64,000 nt of DNA from Tyto alba (Eukaryota; Chordata; Aves; Strigiformes; Tytonidae). Each line of letters begins with the position of its first letter. The stretch's first letter is position 1. The notes below the pieces were generated by a model. The model ran no database searches, had not been told where the DNA came from, and worked only from the letters and a program-made list of their open reading frames with translations. The position numbers and the translations under genes are program-made. Shown here one piece after another: positions 26,454 through 39,278 of the stretch. Location of the stretch: the NCBI RefSeq assembly GCF_018691265.1, contig NW_024881322.1, positions 4,154,001 through 4,218,000 of the forward strand, read 5' to 3'.

Positions 26454-27804
26454 CTAAAAATAAAGAGACAAGATTATATATTTGTATAAAAATAAAATTA
26501 TTACCTTGTAATTCTCCTAGAGTTACATTGGCACATTATTACATATTACTTATGAAATTCTTCAGGGGTTTTTGCAAAGGGTTTGATAAGCCACACTATA
26601 CTAACCAACAGATTTCTGAAATCACATTATCAATATGCTTCAAGAAAGTGAATCTCAACAGCACAATAACTAAGATTTCTCTGAAAATCTGTGGTGTTCA
26701 TGTTCTTGAGTTAGAAACCTTGCAAGCAACACCTGAAGTCAGTGTTGTAAGGACTATTAGAATTGGCAAAGCTAACTACATTAGACATCAGCTGGGCAGC
26801 ACGGAATAATGAGAGGAACATGCTTGATTTATCTTATTTTTTGCATATTTCTTCATGTTGCAGCATGAAACAGCTTTAATACAAAGTTCTGATGGCATGA
26901 CTTTGGACTTTTACCTTCTCCCTTTTAACAGCTTCCTGTTTAGCAAAGCTCAGACTGACATACAAAACTTAATTTTGTTACTCTAATTAGTTTGAGCATT
27001 ATCAGTCAATACTGTAATTACAACAAATGAACAAAGCTTTACAGGCTGAAATGAAACATTTGGGTTGGATGTACTCTTAGTGCTAAATAAAATGTCTTGT
27101 TAAATATTTTGACTGGAGTTATAAAAACTGGTGATAAGAAGTTTGCATGTAGGCTGCATATGTTCAGCAGTCCTGGGAATGAGTCAGGAGAAGGGGAAGA
27201 AGAGTGGGAAGGAAGGGGAGAGAACTCAAGAGTTCAGTTTATTTGTGCTGAACTCCTTCTTACCAGTTAATTTGGTATTTGAGCAAACAAGATCCAACTT
27301 ATAAAACATTCATATTCAAACTTGGTTTTGAAGGCCTTATGTCCCACTGCCATTTTTTTCACACACAAAACCTCCCAAAAACTTTTCCTGCATCTTTAAC
27401 TTAGATTGAGGCTTAAATAAAAATCTGTAGCTAGCAAAAAGCTAACGATTTCTCCCACTTTGAGTGCAAAGTAGCTAGAAATATGAAAATTAGATGGCTT
27501 ATTGCCAACTCAATAAAATACAGAAAACATAGCTCTTTAGAATATTTTCACTGTTTCAAAACTGAACTTCAAAAAGAAAATCTCTGAAAAGGAAGCTGGC
27601 AAACAAACAGCCCCTTGCATTACTTATTCTCGAGTTGAAATGTAAGCATTAGATTAAAAACACTCCCTGCTAAACAAGTTATTTCACAAGCAGTGAAACT
27701 AATGAACCTGGTTTCATATGGATTCAATTACAAGGTTGGGGGTCCTATGAGGATTCTCTGATGTTTAACAAGCTCACCTTACTGCTTCTCTCAGCTGGAG
27801 CCAT
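26400..27804 (-). promoter_or_regulatory. Upstream ORF spanning exons 2 and 3 with an optimal Kozak start (26 codons plus stop, spliced)
   Basis: In exon 2 the minus strand reads ACCATGG (ATG = complement of 27802-27804), a perfect core Kozak context. Nine codons reach the donor at 27778. After splicing to 26453 the frame runs 17 more codons to TGA (complement of 26400-26402), 51 nt before the SNRK ATG. An internal in-frame ATG lies in exon 3. A start this strong would capture most scanning ribosomes, so SNRK would depend on reinitiation or leaky scanning. The reading depends on the inferred exon 2 being real. Confidence 0.55.
26454..27777 (-). other. SNRK: SNRK 5'UTR intron 2 (~1.3 kb)
   Basis: The donor GTGAGC (27772-27777) and acceptor TTTTTAG (above 26453) bound it. 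AT-rich; I see no other feature. Confidence 0.6.
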
Positions 27805-27877
27805 GGTACAAACCTCTTCTTTATCCAGCTGTCTACTTCCACAAAGTCTGTGGGAATTCAGTTTGAGACCTCCAGCC
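27778..27877 (-). other. SNRK: Inferred SNRK exon 2, non-coding apart from an upstream ORF start (100 nt)
   Basis: On the minus strand an acceptor with a T-rich tract, AAATTTTACAG|GGCTGGAGG (exon starts at 27877), is followed exactly 100 nt later by AGTAAG|GTGAGC (exon ends at 27778). Both sites match consensus well and the spacing fits a vertebrate exon. It lies between the CpG-island exon and the start-codon exon, which gives the seven-exon structure expected for SNRK. It contains an ACCATGG start that opens an upstream ORF. This is inferred from splice signals only. Confidence 0.65.
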
Positions 27878-30800
27878 CTGTAAAATTTGAATGAAATCAA
27901 TCAACTTCTGAAACCTCATAACTTAGACAAGGATCAGGGTAAGTGTAACAATCATATAAACATTGGGGGCTGTTGGTTTTTTTTTTTGTTTGTTTGTTTT
28001 TCTTTAAAGATAATAATCAAGCTTTAAAAAATTTAATTGGGTTTTGTGTTACTGTACCCTTTCATTCTGCTACTAAACACTATGCCTCAAATGCTCTTAC
28101 AAAAAAACACTCCGCGTCACTAGAAGATGCCATAGTAACAAAATTGGGGTTAGCACATCCCATCCCAACGCATCCCATACTGCTCATCTTACAAAGTTTT
28201 CCTTATCACTCCTAATTAACCATGTAATACCATCCCATTCTTACTCCAGAAAGTACAAAACTAGATTACAGCATGCTACATTAAACCAAATACCCATGTC
28301 AAACACCCCCCTACCTGGTAAGTAACCATTAGAGGATGCCCAGGGAAGAACACAGTACAAGCAAACGTAACAATAAATAATGAAACTCTCCTTATCTTTA
28401 AGGGATTCAAAAACTTCTTTACATCAGAGAGCAGTGGCTCTGTGTTTAATAATGCTTGATGGCTTCCACCACACCCCTGCCTGTGAAACTGGGCAGGTCC
28501 TTTATTAAAGCATGTGAATTTTTAGTATCAAGAACATCCTGCAACAAGCAGTTTAATAGCTTAACTATGTGCTGAGAAGAACCACTTCCTCTTGTTTGTT
28601 TTTAATCTCCTGATAATTTGTGCTTCTTCTCACTCACTGTCTGTTCCAAAACAAAAACTATCACACTCTATTTACCTTGCCTCGAGCAACTCACAGTTCT
28701 AGCTTCCTCCCTTCCTAGCTTCAGTTCAATCTGGTTGAAGTCCTACTCTGTCACTCCTTTTACAGAGGTTATTCCACAGGCTTCGCCATTCTTCTTACCT
28801 TTCTCCATACATTTTCTGCTTTGCTTTATTTGGGTTTTTTTACTGCTATTGAGCACTCACAATGTTGTCATGGAATGCTTTATTGTAGTTGTATAATGTT
28901 CCACCATACTGACCAAGCCCCCAGAATGCATGCTAATGAAAAATAGTCCACGTACACATAAGCCACCTAACCTTAACCTGTACAAAGCAGTAGGGGAGAT
29001 ATTAATCAGCTGTGCCCCATATGGTTGTCACTCCAGAGTCTTAATCCTAAAAGGATTGCAAGCATTTAAAAAAAAAAAAAAAAAAAAACAACAAAAAACA
29101 CCACACCCCACAGAAACACGCTTTATAAAACTGCTGTCTTCACAACACCCTAAGACTCTTCACTGCTTCCAGGTTAAAGTAGTAAAATAAAATAAAAAAA
29201 GAGCACACAAACTTACAAAACCAGCTTTTTTTTTAGCTGCCACTACATCACCCCTCTTTACAAATCTGTTTTATCCATAATGCATCTTAAAGTTGATACC
29301 TTATGCTAAACTACCTAACAGTTTCAGAACTCTTGAACTTAAAAAAAAAAAAAAAAAAGTTGTGTCAAAACACAGTCAGCCATTCTCTATGCAATTCAAG
29401 TTACCAACAATACAAACTCCAGTGCTCAAGTTTTTAGGGACCATTTCTTTCTTGACTGTTAAGTCAAACCTCAAGATTTACACGAATTCATCACATCCTA
29501 CAAATCTGGCCCAGATCATGAAGCACCTTTACTCTCTGAGGAGACACAGCTTTAAGAGAGATTTTCTGTTAAGTCCTGGATTCAAAACCAACATCTGCAG
29601 ACAAGACAGACCTTTTTTAGAGCATAGCAAAACTGACGTTTTGTTACTAGAAGAGGTAAGGAAGATTAAAGTAAAAAAAGCCTCAGTCAATTTTGACTTA
29701 GCTTTTCTTTCTTAGATTCAAGACGGTTCCATCCCTGGAAGATCAAAAGGGAGAAGGCAAACCCAGTCAGATGTAACAGAATGTAACTTGACTGAATTTA
29801 AGTAACAACACTCAGCAGTAAGGAAAGATTTATACTAATTATTTTGTTAACTTGGCACATTCTCAACCATCTTTGTACAAACTCAACAAATGATTTATCT
29901 CTAAATGACAGAATACACATAAACAGTAACCTGTCAACAAAATTCCAGAAAAAAATCAGTTATGCTTAAGCCATGGAAAAATACATCAGACAGTAATCAA
30001 CTGGATAAAAGCTTACAGAAATGGAAGATAAACCACACTTACTCATGTCACAGTCCCATTAGCAGTTTAACATAAAGTCTCCACAATAACAGACCAACTA
30101 ACTTCATGTGGTTTTAAAATAACTCTTCAGAGATGAGGCTCCCACAGCTAAGCACAAGGATCTCAAATGCACACACGGTTTGAAGTGAACATACTAAAAT
30201 TAAGAATTGTTCAGTAGTAGGAAATGGATGCAAAACTGTCATAGTGCATATAGATACAAATCTTTATTACAATTTAAGTATGTTACCTAAAGGATCACAG
30301 TTGCTATATCAACAGTTTTTAGAGAAGTAGTTTCTTTTTCTCAGTTTCTCTCTAGAGTATGAAAGTAGAATTCTGAAAGCACTTAAGGATCAACAGTGCA
30401 GTTTGACAAGGTACCAGCTTTCCAGCTGAAGCCTCTTTGATGACCCTTTCTTTGCAGTTGTCTCCTTAGCTACTTCACTAAAACTTTTAGAGCTAACTAT
30501 ACCATTATGCTCCAAAATAGGGTTAATTTTAATGACAGATCATTTCAGTGATCCAGTTTACAATGTGACCTCTTGAACATTTTTTAGCAAATGAAGGAGC
30601 TGTAAACTGCAGTATGCAACAATCAAAATTTCAACCAGCCATAGCTGGCCAGCAAGTCAAACTACAGCCTAAGGAAAAACATTTAGGCAATAGTTTTATC
30701 ACCTGTTACCTGTCTTTCAATTCACATTATCTCGAGTCCTTTTATAAGTTAATTCTTCAGCATCAGAGAGTTTGGGTTTTCTAGTTGGTGAGCTTACTAA

Positions 30801-32411
30801 AGCATTAGCAGCATTTAATCCATGTAGCTAATTATGCAGTTTTTCCTAACTATACCAGAATTCAGCTACGCCCCCAATACTCATTTTATGCAATGTAGAC
30901 ATTTACCAGTAAATAGATTCAGAACAGATCCTTCCTTCCATAGAAGCTCATATATCCCATCCCACAAAATACTGCAAACTGCCTCTGTAATGGAGGTCTG
31001 CAGAAGCTGTTTCGTAATATCACATGCATCCTATTAAGAAGCTTAACAGTGATTCAACCATCTCTAAAAGATGGATGAATAGATCTCCAATAGATCTGTT
31101 TAGAAAAACAGCTTGTTTCAGAGACATCAGTTTTTCTTTAAGCAATTATTCCTGTCCAAAAAGCTTCATTAGACTATCCATTACATGTAAGACCAGCCTA
31201 GTTCACTTTACCTTAATGTGTATTAGATTCTTACTTAAGAAGAATGAAGATTCAAGGTCCCATTTCAACAAAGTGTTATAATACTACCAATGCAAAAAAA
31301 CTTCCCTGCATTATCAGTCTAACAGACATGAAAGCTGAAGTAATCTTCACTGGGATTCATCCGTCCACAGACAGCTAACTATTCCTGTCTCCCTTCACAA
31401 TAAATGGAGATTCAGTCAACACAGATAAGAGTCTATGATAAAACAAATTGTACCCTAAAGCAGATAGCTAAATAGATTAAATGAATCATTTCTTAAAAGC
31501 ACATGCTTTCATTTTTCTTAACAGGAGTTTAGCATGACTAGTTCACTAGATATACACATTACAGACATACACAAGATATATTAAATAAATTTCAACCCAT
31601 TTCTCCTTTTGCTCTCTTTTGTCTCAGATGAATAACAGCATCTATACCAATTATTTACTACATAATTATATATTGAGAATAAGACTTATGTTGCTAATCT
31701 TCCTACTAACAATAAACCAAAATTTGACAAACTGATCAGAGATCCAGAAGCAATTTGTATAAATCATTAGAATCTGAGAGTGAACTGAAGGAAATACCAA
31801 CTCTGTATACTAACTGTGCAAGTGTAATTTTTCACATTTTTTCTAATACTTCCTATCAATTTTTATCTGTCATCCTACTGTAAGATACCTTCACTGACTA
31901 ATGCATAAGCCTTTAAAAACAGTCTACCTTTCTTACTGTATGAGCCACAACTTACATGTGATGATGCTACACCTTCACCAGTGTGTCAACCTGCTTTCCC
32001 CGAGATGGTTTTTGATCATCTTTCCTTTATATAAGGGAGCATCAACACACTAGAAACGGGTACAAAGTGTTGCAAGTGTGAAGTGTGAAGAACATACACA
32101 CTTAATGCATACCACATGCTCTGCAAACTAGTCATGAGTCAATTCTTCCAGAGTATTTGAAACTTTTTTAAGCCTCATACTATCCAATATTCCTTGATTA
32201 TTCAAGACTCAGTATGAGACTTAAGATCTCAAGAATATGTATTCTCCTTTTGTTTCCAAACACAGGGTGCCACAGTCCAGCAAAGCCCTTCCTCCTCCAT
32301 CTTCCTATAATCTAAGCCTTCACAACTACCATTCAAAGGTACTCAGTACTCAAAGAAAGGACACTAATCTATACCTGCCCTACAGCCAAACATGCAGCAT
32401 GTAGATGCAGC

Positions 32412-32446
32412 TTTTTTTTTTTTTTGGGGGGGGGTGGGGGGGGGGG
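32412..32446. repeat. T14-G9-T-G11 compound homopolymer tract
   Basis: T14 (32412-32425) is followed directly by G9, a single T and G11. It is prone to slippage and assembly error, and can form a G-quadruplex on the plus strand. Confidence 0.9.
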
Positions 32447-34603
32447 AGGAAGGGGGCCGCAGGGAGGGAAGGAAGCCATAACACACAGGGGCAATGGTAT
32501 TACAACTCAGCCCTTACACACACAACGCTATCTAATGCTTTCGTTTCCACTTTGCATGACTGCACCACAGCATAAACACGTATCTTCCCCTTCACTGATG
32601 ACAGACTGATGTCTACACCTAAATGATGAAGAGTTATCAAGCAGTTCTATATTCCAAACATATAAAGAAGAATTAACCTGCACAATTTAATTGTAATCCT
32701 TAGTTTTAGGTAGTCTGCAGAATTTTGCTCTGAAAATATATGAGCTGCCAATTGCTGATGAAATTTTGCCGTTAAACATTTGGGAAGCTTGTAGGGAAAC
32801 GTTAGTGTTTCATTATTTTAGAATGCATTGCAGGCATCAGAGCTACTGATGCCTAGCCTTAACTCTTCTTAGAATATAAAAGTAAAAACAAAATGCTAAC
32901 AAGAATGCTTCATCTCTAAGGTCCATTATTCAGTGAACAGCCAGAAGCAGAAATATCTGGCAGGCCAATAAACTTAATAAAACATTGCTCCTGAACAAAT
33001 AAACAAAAGGTTGGGGGAGGGAGAGGTAGCATTATAGATCTGAGAAGAAATGAAAGTTACTAATATTAATTTGTAACAGAAAACTTTATAAGAGTCTGCA
33101 TGATCCGAGATCTAGGAACAAGACTTTGAGGCAGCTTCGATGTCTGAGAAAAACTAAACTTAAAAAATATGATGCACAATTCAGGATATCATCTATTAAA
33201 GAATCTATTTGTTTCTTAGACAAGAAATACTTTTAGACCCACAGATTGTTTACTATCCTGTTTTCTTGAAGATTAGTACAGTCACATCAAGCATGGAAAG
33301 TTTAAGCTTTCCTCTTTCACACAGGTTTGCAAAGCTGTGGTGAGTGGTTTGCAGAACACCAGAAAAGAGCAAACTAAAACTTGAGAACTGTGGTGTAGAA
33401 ACCCCACTAGATACGTGATATCTTTGTGAGAATCATCCTCAGTACAGAAAAGTAGAAAAGGCCACTGCATCTGAATTGGTCCTTCAAGGCCCCCCGCTTT
33501 AAAAGTGAGGAATGTACATTTCCTTTTTCTTTCACAAGTATGTGAGTGAGAACAAAAATACAGACAACAATGAAGTAGGTATACACTGCCTAGCAATAGG
33601 AAGGTAATAGTAGTAATAGCAAGATTATGATTACAGACCAGACACCAAAGCTATTAAGAGGACAGATGTACTAAGAATGCTCAAACTGTGATCCAATGAC
33701 AAACCCATCATTAGTAGTCACAGCATTGGTTCCAACTGCCTCTAGTTGTGAAACGTGTTAAAAGCCCAAGATACTTTCATAACCATGCTGATCATCGCTG
33801 TAGTTCACAAGGCACTTTCCATTTCTAAGAGGAGGTATTACACAAGACAAATGCAATCTGCCCTGTGGATTTGAGAACTTGGCAATAGCTTTAGACCATT
33901 TAAAGTCCCCACACCAGCCACAGCTCCAAAAGCAATTAATTTCATGTTGTCTGTTTTCCTCTTGTGCCTACTCTTAAAGTCCAGTATGTAGCTAAACAAG
34001 TAAAAAAATTAATACAGACACCACCACCCTGTTCACATATCAGATGCTTTAGCAATACACCATTTAAGACCTAAAGGTGCTCTTAAAGTATTATTGCAGA
34101 GGAAGAGAATACCAGATCTTCCCAAATGGCCATGTCCCCTAAATCATCTTCTGCAAAGTACTATGTGATAACATCATTTAAAAGGGACTTGCTCCAAATG
34201 TTGTGATATTTGCTAGCACTTTATTTTTGTATCCATAAAGCAGTTCTAAAACTTCGTTCAAATCCTGTGATGTCATGATATTTAAAAAAAAAAAAAATTC
34301 AATTGAAATGACCATGTTTTGCAGCTCCCACTGAAAGAAAAATTTCTCCTCAGCTACAGGAAATTAGCACAGGTATCTTAGAGACATTCACAAACCTAAG
34401 CAATCAAGATCTGGTATCAAAGAAGTCTGAAGATCACAGAAACTAACAAGCTTTCCAGTCAACCATCTTATACACAACAGAGATAACTCCTGGTAGTTAG
34501 GACTCCCCAGCCCAGACTCACACTTTTCCAAGCCTAATAAGCAGTAATCAAGTAGCCTCTTGAAGGCTTTAATATTCTAAAACTCAAAATATTTTCTTTT
34601 TCT

Positions 34604-34654
34604 TTCCCCCTCTCCCCCCACTCCCTCCCCCCCCCCCCCCCAAAAAAAAAAAAA
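34604..34654. repeat. Polypyrimidine tract with C15 then A13
   Basis: A C/T-rich block ends in C15 (34627-34641) followed by A13. Read on the minus strand this is T13-G15, like the tract at 32.4 kb in opposite orientation. Length variation or assembly error is likely. Confidence 0.9.
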
Positions 34655-37600
34655 CACCTAGGAATATGAAACTGATGAAGAAATACTTCGCATATCAGAT
34701 AAAAGTCACATTATTGTGATTCATGATGGTATCACTATCTCTTAGACAGGACAGTATATCTTTATTTCCAGAAAACCTACTGCAGGAACTTCACAGAAAG
34801 CAGACAACTCAGATTTCTATTCCACCAATCTGGATTCTTTCAGAGGAATCACCTCATCTACTCCATGTTCATGAATTCTCAGAATTGTTTCACCTTTTTC
34901 AAGTGTCTATTTATTAACATTACCACATAATTTTATCATGCCAGACAGTCTAGCGAAGACCACTACCAGGAGCCCTAAACATTGCACCGTTAATCAGTGA
35001 ACACTTAGGCCACTTTACTGTGGCTTAACATTTTAATAAGATACCACTGTTATAACATCTAACATCATCTTTGTTGCATAAATTCAGAATCACAAACATG
35101 ATTTTTCTTCTGTATCAAGGGACGTGAAAGCATCAAACACTAGGTCAAATATGAGTATTCAGATGCAAGTTGTATACATACTGTTAGTACCTATTACAAG
35201 TAATAATAATTTCTATTAAATTTCTTGAGAATGATCTCTGAGCTCAAATGTAAGATAGATTCATTTGTTTAGCAATACATCTGGTAACATAAAACAAAAG
35301 TACTGTATTGATTTAAGTTGCCTCTGAGATACTGACATTTTCCATCTAAGATACAAACTACTTAAACCTTAAGCAATAGATTAACACCAACCTACAGTTA
35401 CTCGGTGTCAATACTTTATCCTCATTTATAGCATCCTAAATTATTTAGGAACAGGCAGACACCTGAAAATCACCATGCTTAAACATAAACTAAGACTGTA
35501 AAAGTCTAGGCTATCATCTTATCTCTCAAGTAAATTTGGTTTATGTTCAGTCAGTAACTAGATAGGAGGCTGCTGCAGAAAACACAGAATGATATATGAA
35601 GAAAAGATTAAAAACCAGGCTGTCAAATTCAGTGCAACATTCATGTCCCAACACTGTTGAAGATCACTGTACAACTGATTCAGCTTGTCAGAAAGCAAAC
35701 ATGCGCCGTTTTATATTTCACAAGTGTAAAAACTACACAGCACTTTTTCCTCATTAAGTTCTTAACATTGGTGACTTAAGCAACTTATGTGTACTAGAAC
35801 TCTGACAGGGTAAGTTATCCTAGAATTGTAACTGAATATACAGTTTTTCAAATCCTCTTAAGCTCTTACATAATACTGTTATGTGTATTAAAACAGCTAC
35901 TTTACACTATTACAGAAGCTGTAGCATTCCAGTTAAGTGCTTGGAAGTAGTGTGACAAGGAAAATGAGCACAACCTCATCAGTTTCTAAAGTTAAAAACT
36001 TATGCAATTTAATATCAGTTTATTAATCATAAACTGCAGTTCAGCCCTATATACAACAGGCAGTGTGCCTCATCTGAACCACATTCCATTGGTTTCCTAT
36101 TTTAATAGATATATACATAATTAGAAAACACTACTAAGTAGGGACAGAAGTTCATCAAGAAGTTTTACAGCAACAGCATTTCAGTGGAATTTTGAAAGCA
36201 GACAAAATCCAAGAAAATAAGTACATTTTTTCATGAGGCACACATCCTGAGGAAAAAAAAAAGCTAGCTGCACCAGGATACTGTGCCCTTGAAAGCAAGG
36301 CAGGCAACAAAGCAAGACAAAGGCACTAGTTTGGCATTACAATTGCAAGTGGGATAAGAAGGGCAATGATACACCGAATGTGTAGACTGCAAAAGAATTA
36401 CGCAAATATGATATTGAAGACAGGGAGTTAGAGCCTTAGATGAGACCAGCTTGGTCAGAACAGCACACAAGGAAGATGACTACCACAAGTACAAGAATAT
36501 CTGCAGTATCATCTTAACATGCTATTTGATTAAAATAATCAGAAAGCAGACTATAAATCTACAACACAACCACCCACACCACATGGGAACATTAGTTCTC
36601 ATAGCAATATTATTCAAGGGACACCAGTAACCTGTACAGAAATTTCAGTATGCAAAACCCAATCTGTAATTTCTTGCTTCTCAATCATGTAAAAAAAAAC
36701 AACCAAACAAACAAAAAAACAACACAAACAAAACCAGAACAAAAACTCACACCACAGTTTATCAGTAAGTCCACTTAAGATGTCACCCTGTTTCTGCTGG
36801 AAGCCTCAGGTATGGATCACAAAGGTTCCCTTAAAAGAGCCAGATGAATATGCTGTTTTAGATGATACCTTGCCTACCAGGCACTACTCCAGCATTCAGG
36901 TTAGCTTCTCTTCTCAATCACTTGAAAAATCATGCCATCATTCTACCACTTTTCTGGTCATTTAGATTATTCAGGAAAAATGTGAGACAAAACTGGACTT
37001 TCTCCTCCTTAGATTTTATTGCCAAGACCTCAAACCTGGCTTTTTTTTTCATGCACTAGAAGTAAAAGGGGAAGGTATTAATCTGTTTAAGTTAACATTT
37101 CAAAATGTTCCACCAAGTAAAATCTGATTGCATTATGCAGCAATGACTGTTAGTTCCTGTAAGTTTGTTTCAGACTCCTTCTTTCTAAGGATCAGCAATA
37201 GCACAAAAATAACTACCAGCCGAATTCCCACTTTCTGTGATATCAAAAAAGCCCCACCGTTCGTTAACCCAGTTCCTAATGGTGCATGCCTTGCAAGAAC
37301 TGCTTAATTCTAACATAATAAACATTTGCTTGTAGACACTGTTATATATGTTTCATTTTGCTGAGATTCATTAAACTGGTCCTTCCCCAGAGCCTGAAGA
37401 TCTAAATATATCCATAATAAACAACTCCAAAAAGCAACCTATATGACTAAGTAGTGACTGCACTACAGAGGGCAGGCGTAAGCAGATTTGCATGCAATTC
37501 ATTCATGCTAGATGGCTGTAAATCATACAACACACTTCAGCTGCTCCAGGAACTGCAATGGTACCATTGAGGAAACCACTTCTTTGCACATCTACTCTTA

Positions 37601-38648
37601 ACCAGCTCTTGAAAGCAAGATGACCAGTAAGAAACTACCTATGCATAAGCAAAAACCCAAAGCTTTTTATACTTCCATATCCCATGTAAAGCTTTCTCCT
37701 TCACAGGTGTTCTAGCATCACTTGCCAATAAAAATATCCAATTTGAAAATAGGTCACATTTGTCGCCAGCCATTCTTAAGCCAGTATAGGCTTTTTCCCT
37801 AGTGGATGTTCTCTGATACTTTATTCAGTCTACTGATTTAAAAACAAGACAAAAAAAAAAAAAAATCCAACAACAAAAAACACACCACAAAAACCAACCA
37901 CACATATCTGTCCTTCAGCTTTTACCAAGACTGTACATCAACCACAAACATCTTTAGAAGTCACCTCCTGTAAATTTAACTCGTAGACTACCATCTCGGT
38001 GCTACAATCCACCTAGGAAGAAACACAAAGCCCTCTATCCAGGACTTTTCAGACCGATTTCTAGAGTAAGTTCAGTGCAATAAGTGTATCAGCAGAAGCA
38101 ATACGCGTATTGACAAAGACCAAGGGATACTTGTGCTTCCAGCTTCTGTCAGGGGCCCGCTCCAGCTCTGCGAGCACAGAAGACGCCAGCTTGCACGCCG
38201 AGCAAACCTGTTGGCTTTGCACCTGGCTCCGAGGGGCAAGATGCACCGTCATTCCCCCGAAACGCGCCCGTGACCGGACCGGAGGGCTTTCGCCTCGCTT
38301 GTTTAGCTTTTTTTTTTTTCTTTTTTTGCTTCCCCCCCCCCACCCGCAAGCGACATAAAACAGGCGGCGAAGCGGGCGAGGGCAGCAGGGCGACGGGAGG
38401 GGCAAACCCGGTGCCACTTTTCCCGCGGTGACCCCGCGGGGCGCGTACGCTGCGCCGGGGCGGGCGGGCGGGCAGCGCCACGCGCGGGGTCAGGTGTCAG
38501 CCGCGCGGCGGGGAGCCGGTCCCACGCGTGGGGGCACGCCGTCCTTCCCCGCCTCCAAATCCCGCTCCCCCGGCCCCCGGGGCGGCACCGACACACCGAC
38601 CTTCGGCGGCCGGGAAACGTCCCCGCCACCGCCGCCTCCTGGGCCGAG

Positions 38649-38659
38649 GCCGCCATTGG
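38649..38659 (+). promoter_or_regulatory. YY1-like GCCGCCAT overlapping an inverted CCAAT
   Basis: GCCGCCATTGG contains the YY1-type core GCCGCCAT and, on the minus strand, CCAAT. It lies about 160 bp downstream of the inferred exon 1 donor, inside the CpG island. Motif match only. Confidence 0.35.
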
Positions 38660-38817
38660 GCCGGCCGGGAGGAGCTCGGCGGGCGAGGCCGGCTGCGGGA
38701 GAAACGGAACGGCGAAGGGAAAGGAGGGAAGGGAACCCACCACACCCCACCGGGGCCGGCCCCGTCCTCACCGGCCCAGCCCAAGCGGAACCCGGCCCGA
38801 CCCCGCCGGCAACTTAC

Positions 38818-39100
38818 TGGCGGCAGCAGCGGCGGCGGCGGCGGCGTCTCCTCGGGCCGCCGCGCCCCGCGCCGCCCCCTGCATGGGCAGCGACCCGCCG
38901 CGACCGCCCTGCGGGGGAGCGGGCGGCGGGGACGGGCAGCGCGGCGGGAAGGGAGGGAAAGGTGTCGATAAACCCCGGCGGGGGAGCCCGGCTGGGCCGC
39001 GGGAGGCCGGCTGGCAGGCTGGCAGGCTGGCTGGCTACCGCTCCGCTCCGCCGGGCCCGGCCGCTGCGGCGGCTCCGAGGCGCAACTGACAACAACGGCC
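38818..39100 (-). other. SNRK: Inferred SNRK exon 1 (5'UTR); 5' end approximate
   Basis: A strong donor, GCCGCCA|GTAAGT, sits at 38818 on the minus strand within the CpG island. The exon 5' end cannot be read from sequence and 39100 is a placeholder. The last part is a GCC repeat (plus-strand GGC units about 38830-38846). A weak-context ATG (complement of 38882-38884) would open an alanine-rich upstream ORF of 22 codons in this exon, stopping six codons into exon 2. Confidence 0.55.
38830..38846. repeat. Short GGC/GCC trinucleotide repeat in the SNRK 5'UTR
   Basis: Uninterrupted GGC units next to CAGCAG on the plus strand. On the transcript this is a GCC run about 12 nt before the exon 1 donor. 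Such 5'UTR GC trinucleotide repeats can vary in length. Confidence 0.7.
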
Positions 39101-39123
39101 GCGGCGGCTCGCGGAGGAGCCGT

Positions 39124-39180
39124 TGGGGAGGGGAGCGGGGGGGGGGGGGGGGGGAAAGGGGAGGGGAGGGAGGGGGAAGG
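39124..39180 (+). repeat. G18 run and G-rich homopurine tract in the promoter
   Basis: Contains G18 (39137-39154) and several further G4-G5 runs separated by single A or AAA, nearly pure purine on the plus strand. It has strong G-quadruplex potential. It lies just upstream of the inferred SNRK exon 1. Confidence 0.9.
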
Positions 39181-39226
39181 CGGGGGCGAGGCGGGGCAAC
39201 GGACACCCGCGCGAGCCCGCGCGCCG

Positions 39227-39277
39227 CTGCGCCTGCGCGGCGGGGAGGCCGCGCCATTGCCGTCACGGCGGGCCAAT
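39227..39277. promoter_or_regulatory. Core promoter motif cluster: NRF1-like, CRE-half, CCAAT
   Basis: CTGCGCCTGCGCGG (39227-39240) resembles the NRF1 palindrome GCGCATGCGC. CGTCA (39261-39265) is a CRE half-site within CCGTCACGG. CCAAT (39273-39277) lies 3' of it on the plus strand. The spacing is typical of a TATA-less CpG-island promoter, possibly firing in both directions. Binding is not shown by sequence alone. Confidence 0.5.
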
Positions 39278-39278
39278 G

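Larger units (their letters stand above)
27878..38817 (-). other. SNRK: SNRK 5'UTR intron 1 (~10.9 kb)
   Basis: Bounded by the exon 1 donor GTAAGT (38812-38817) and the exon 2 acceptor. AT-rich, with homopolymer features: A21 at 29068-29088, T14 then a G run at 32412-32446, and C15 then A13 at 34627-34654. No second gene or recognisable transposon is seen. Part of the 3' end of the CpG island lies in its first ~650 bp. Confidence 0.65.
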
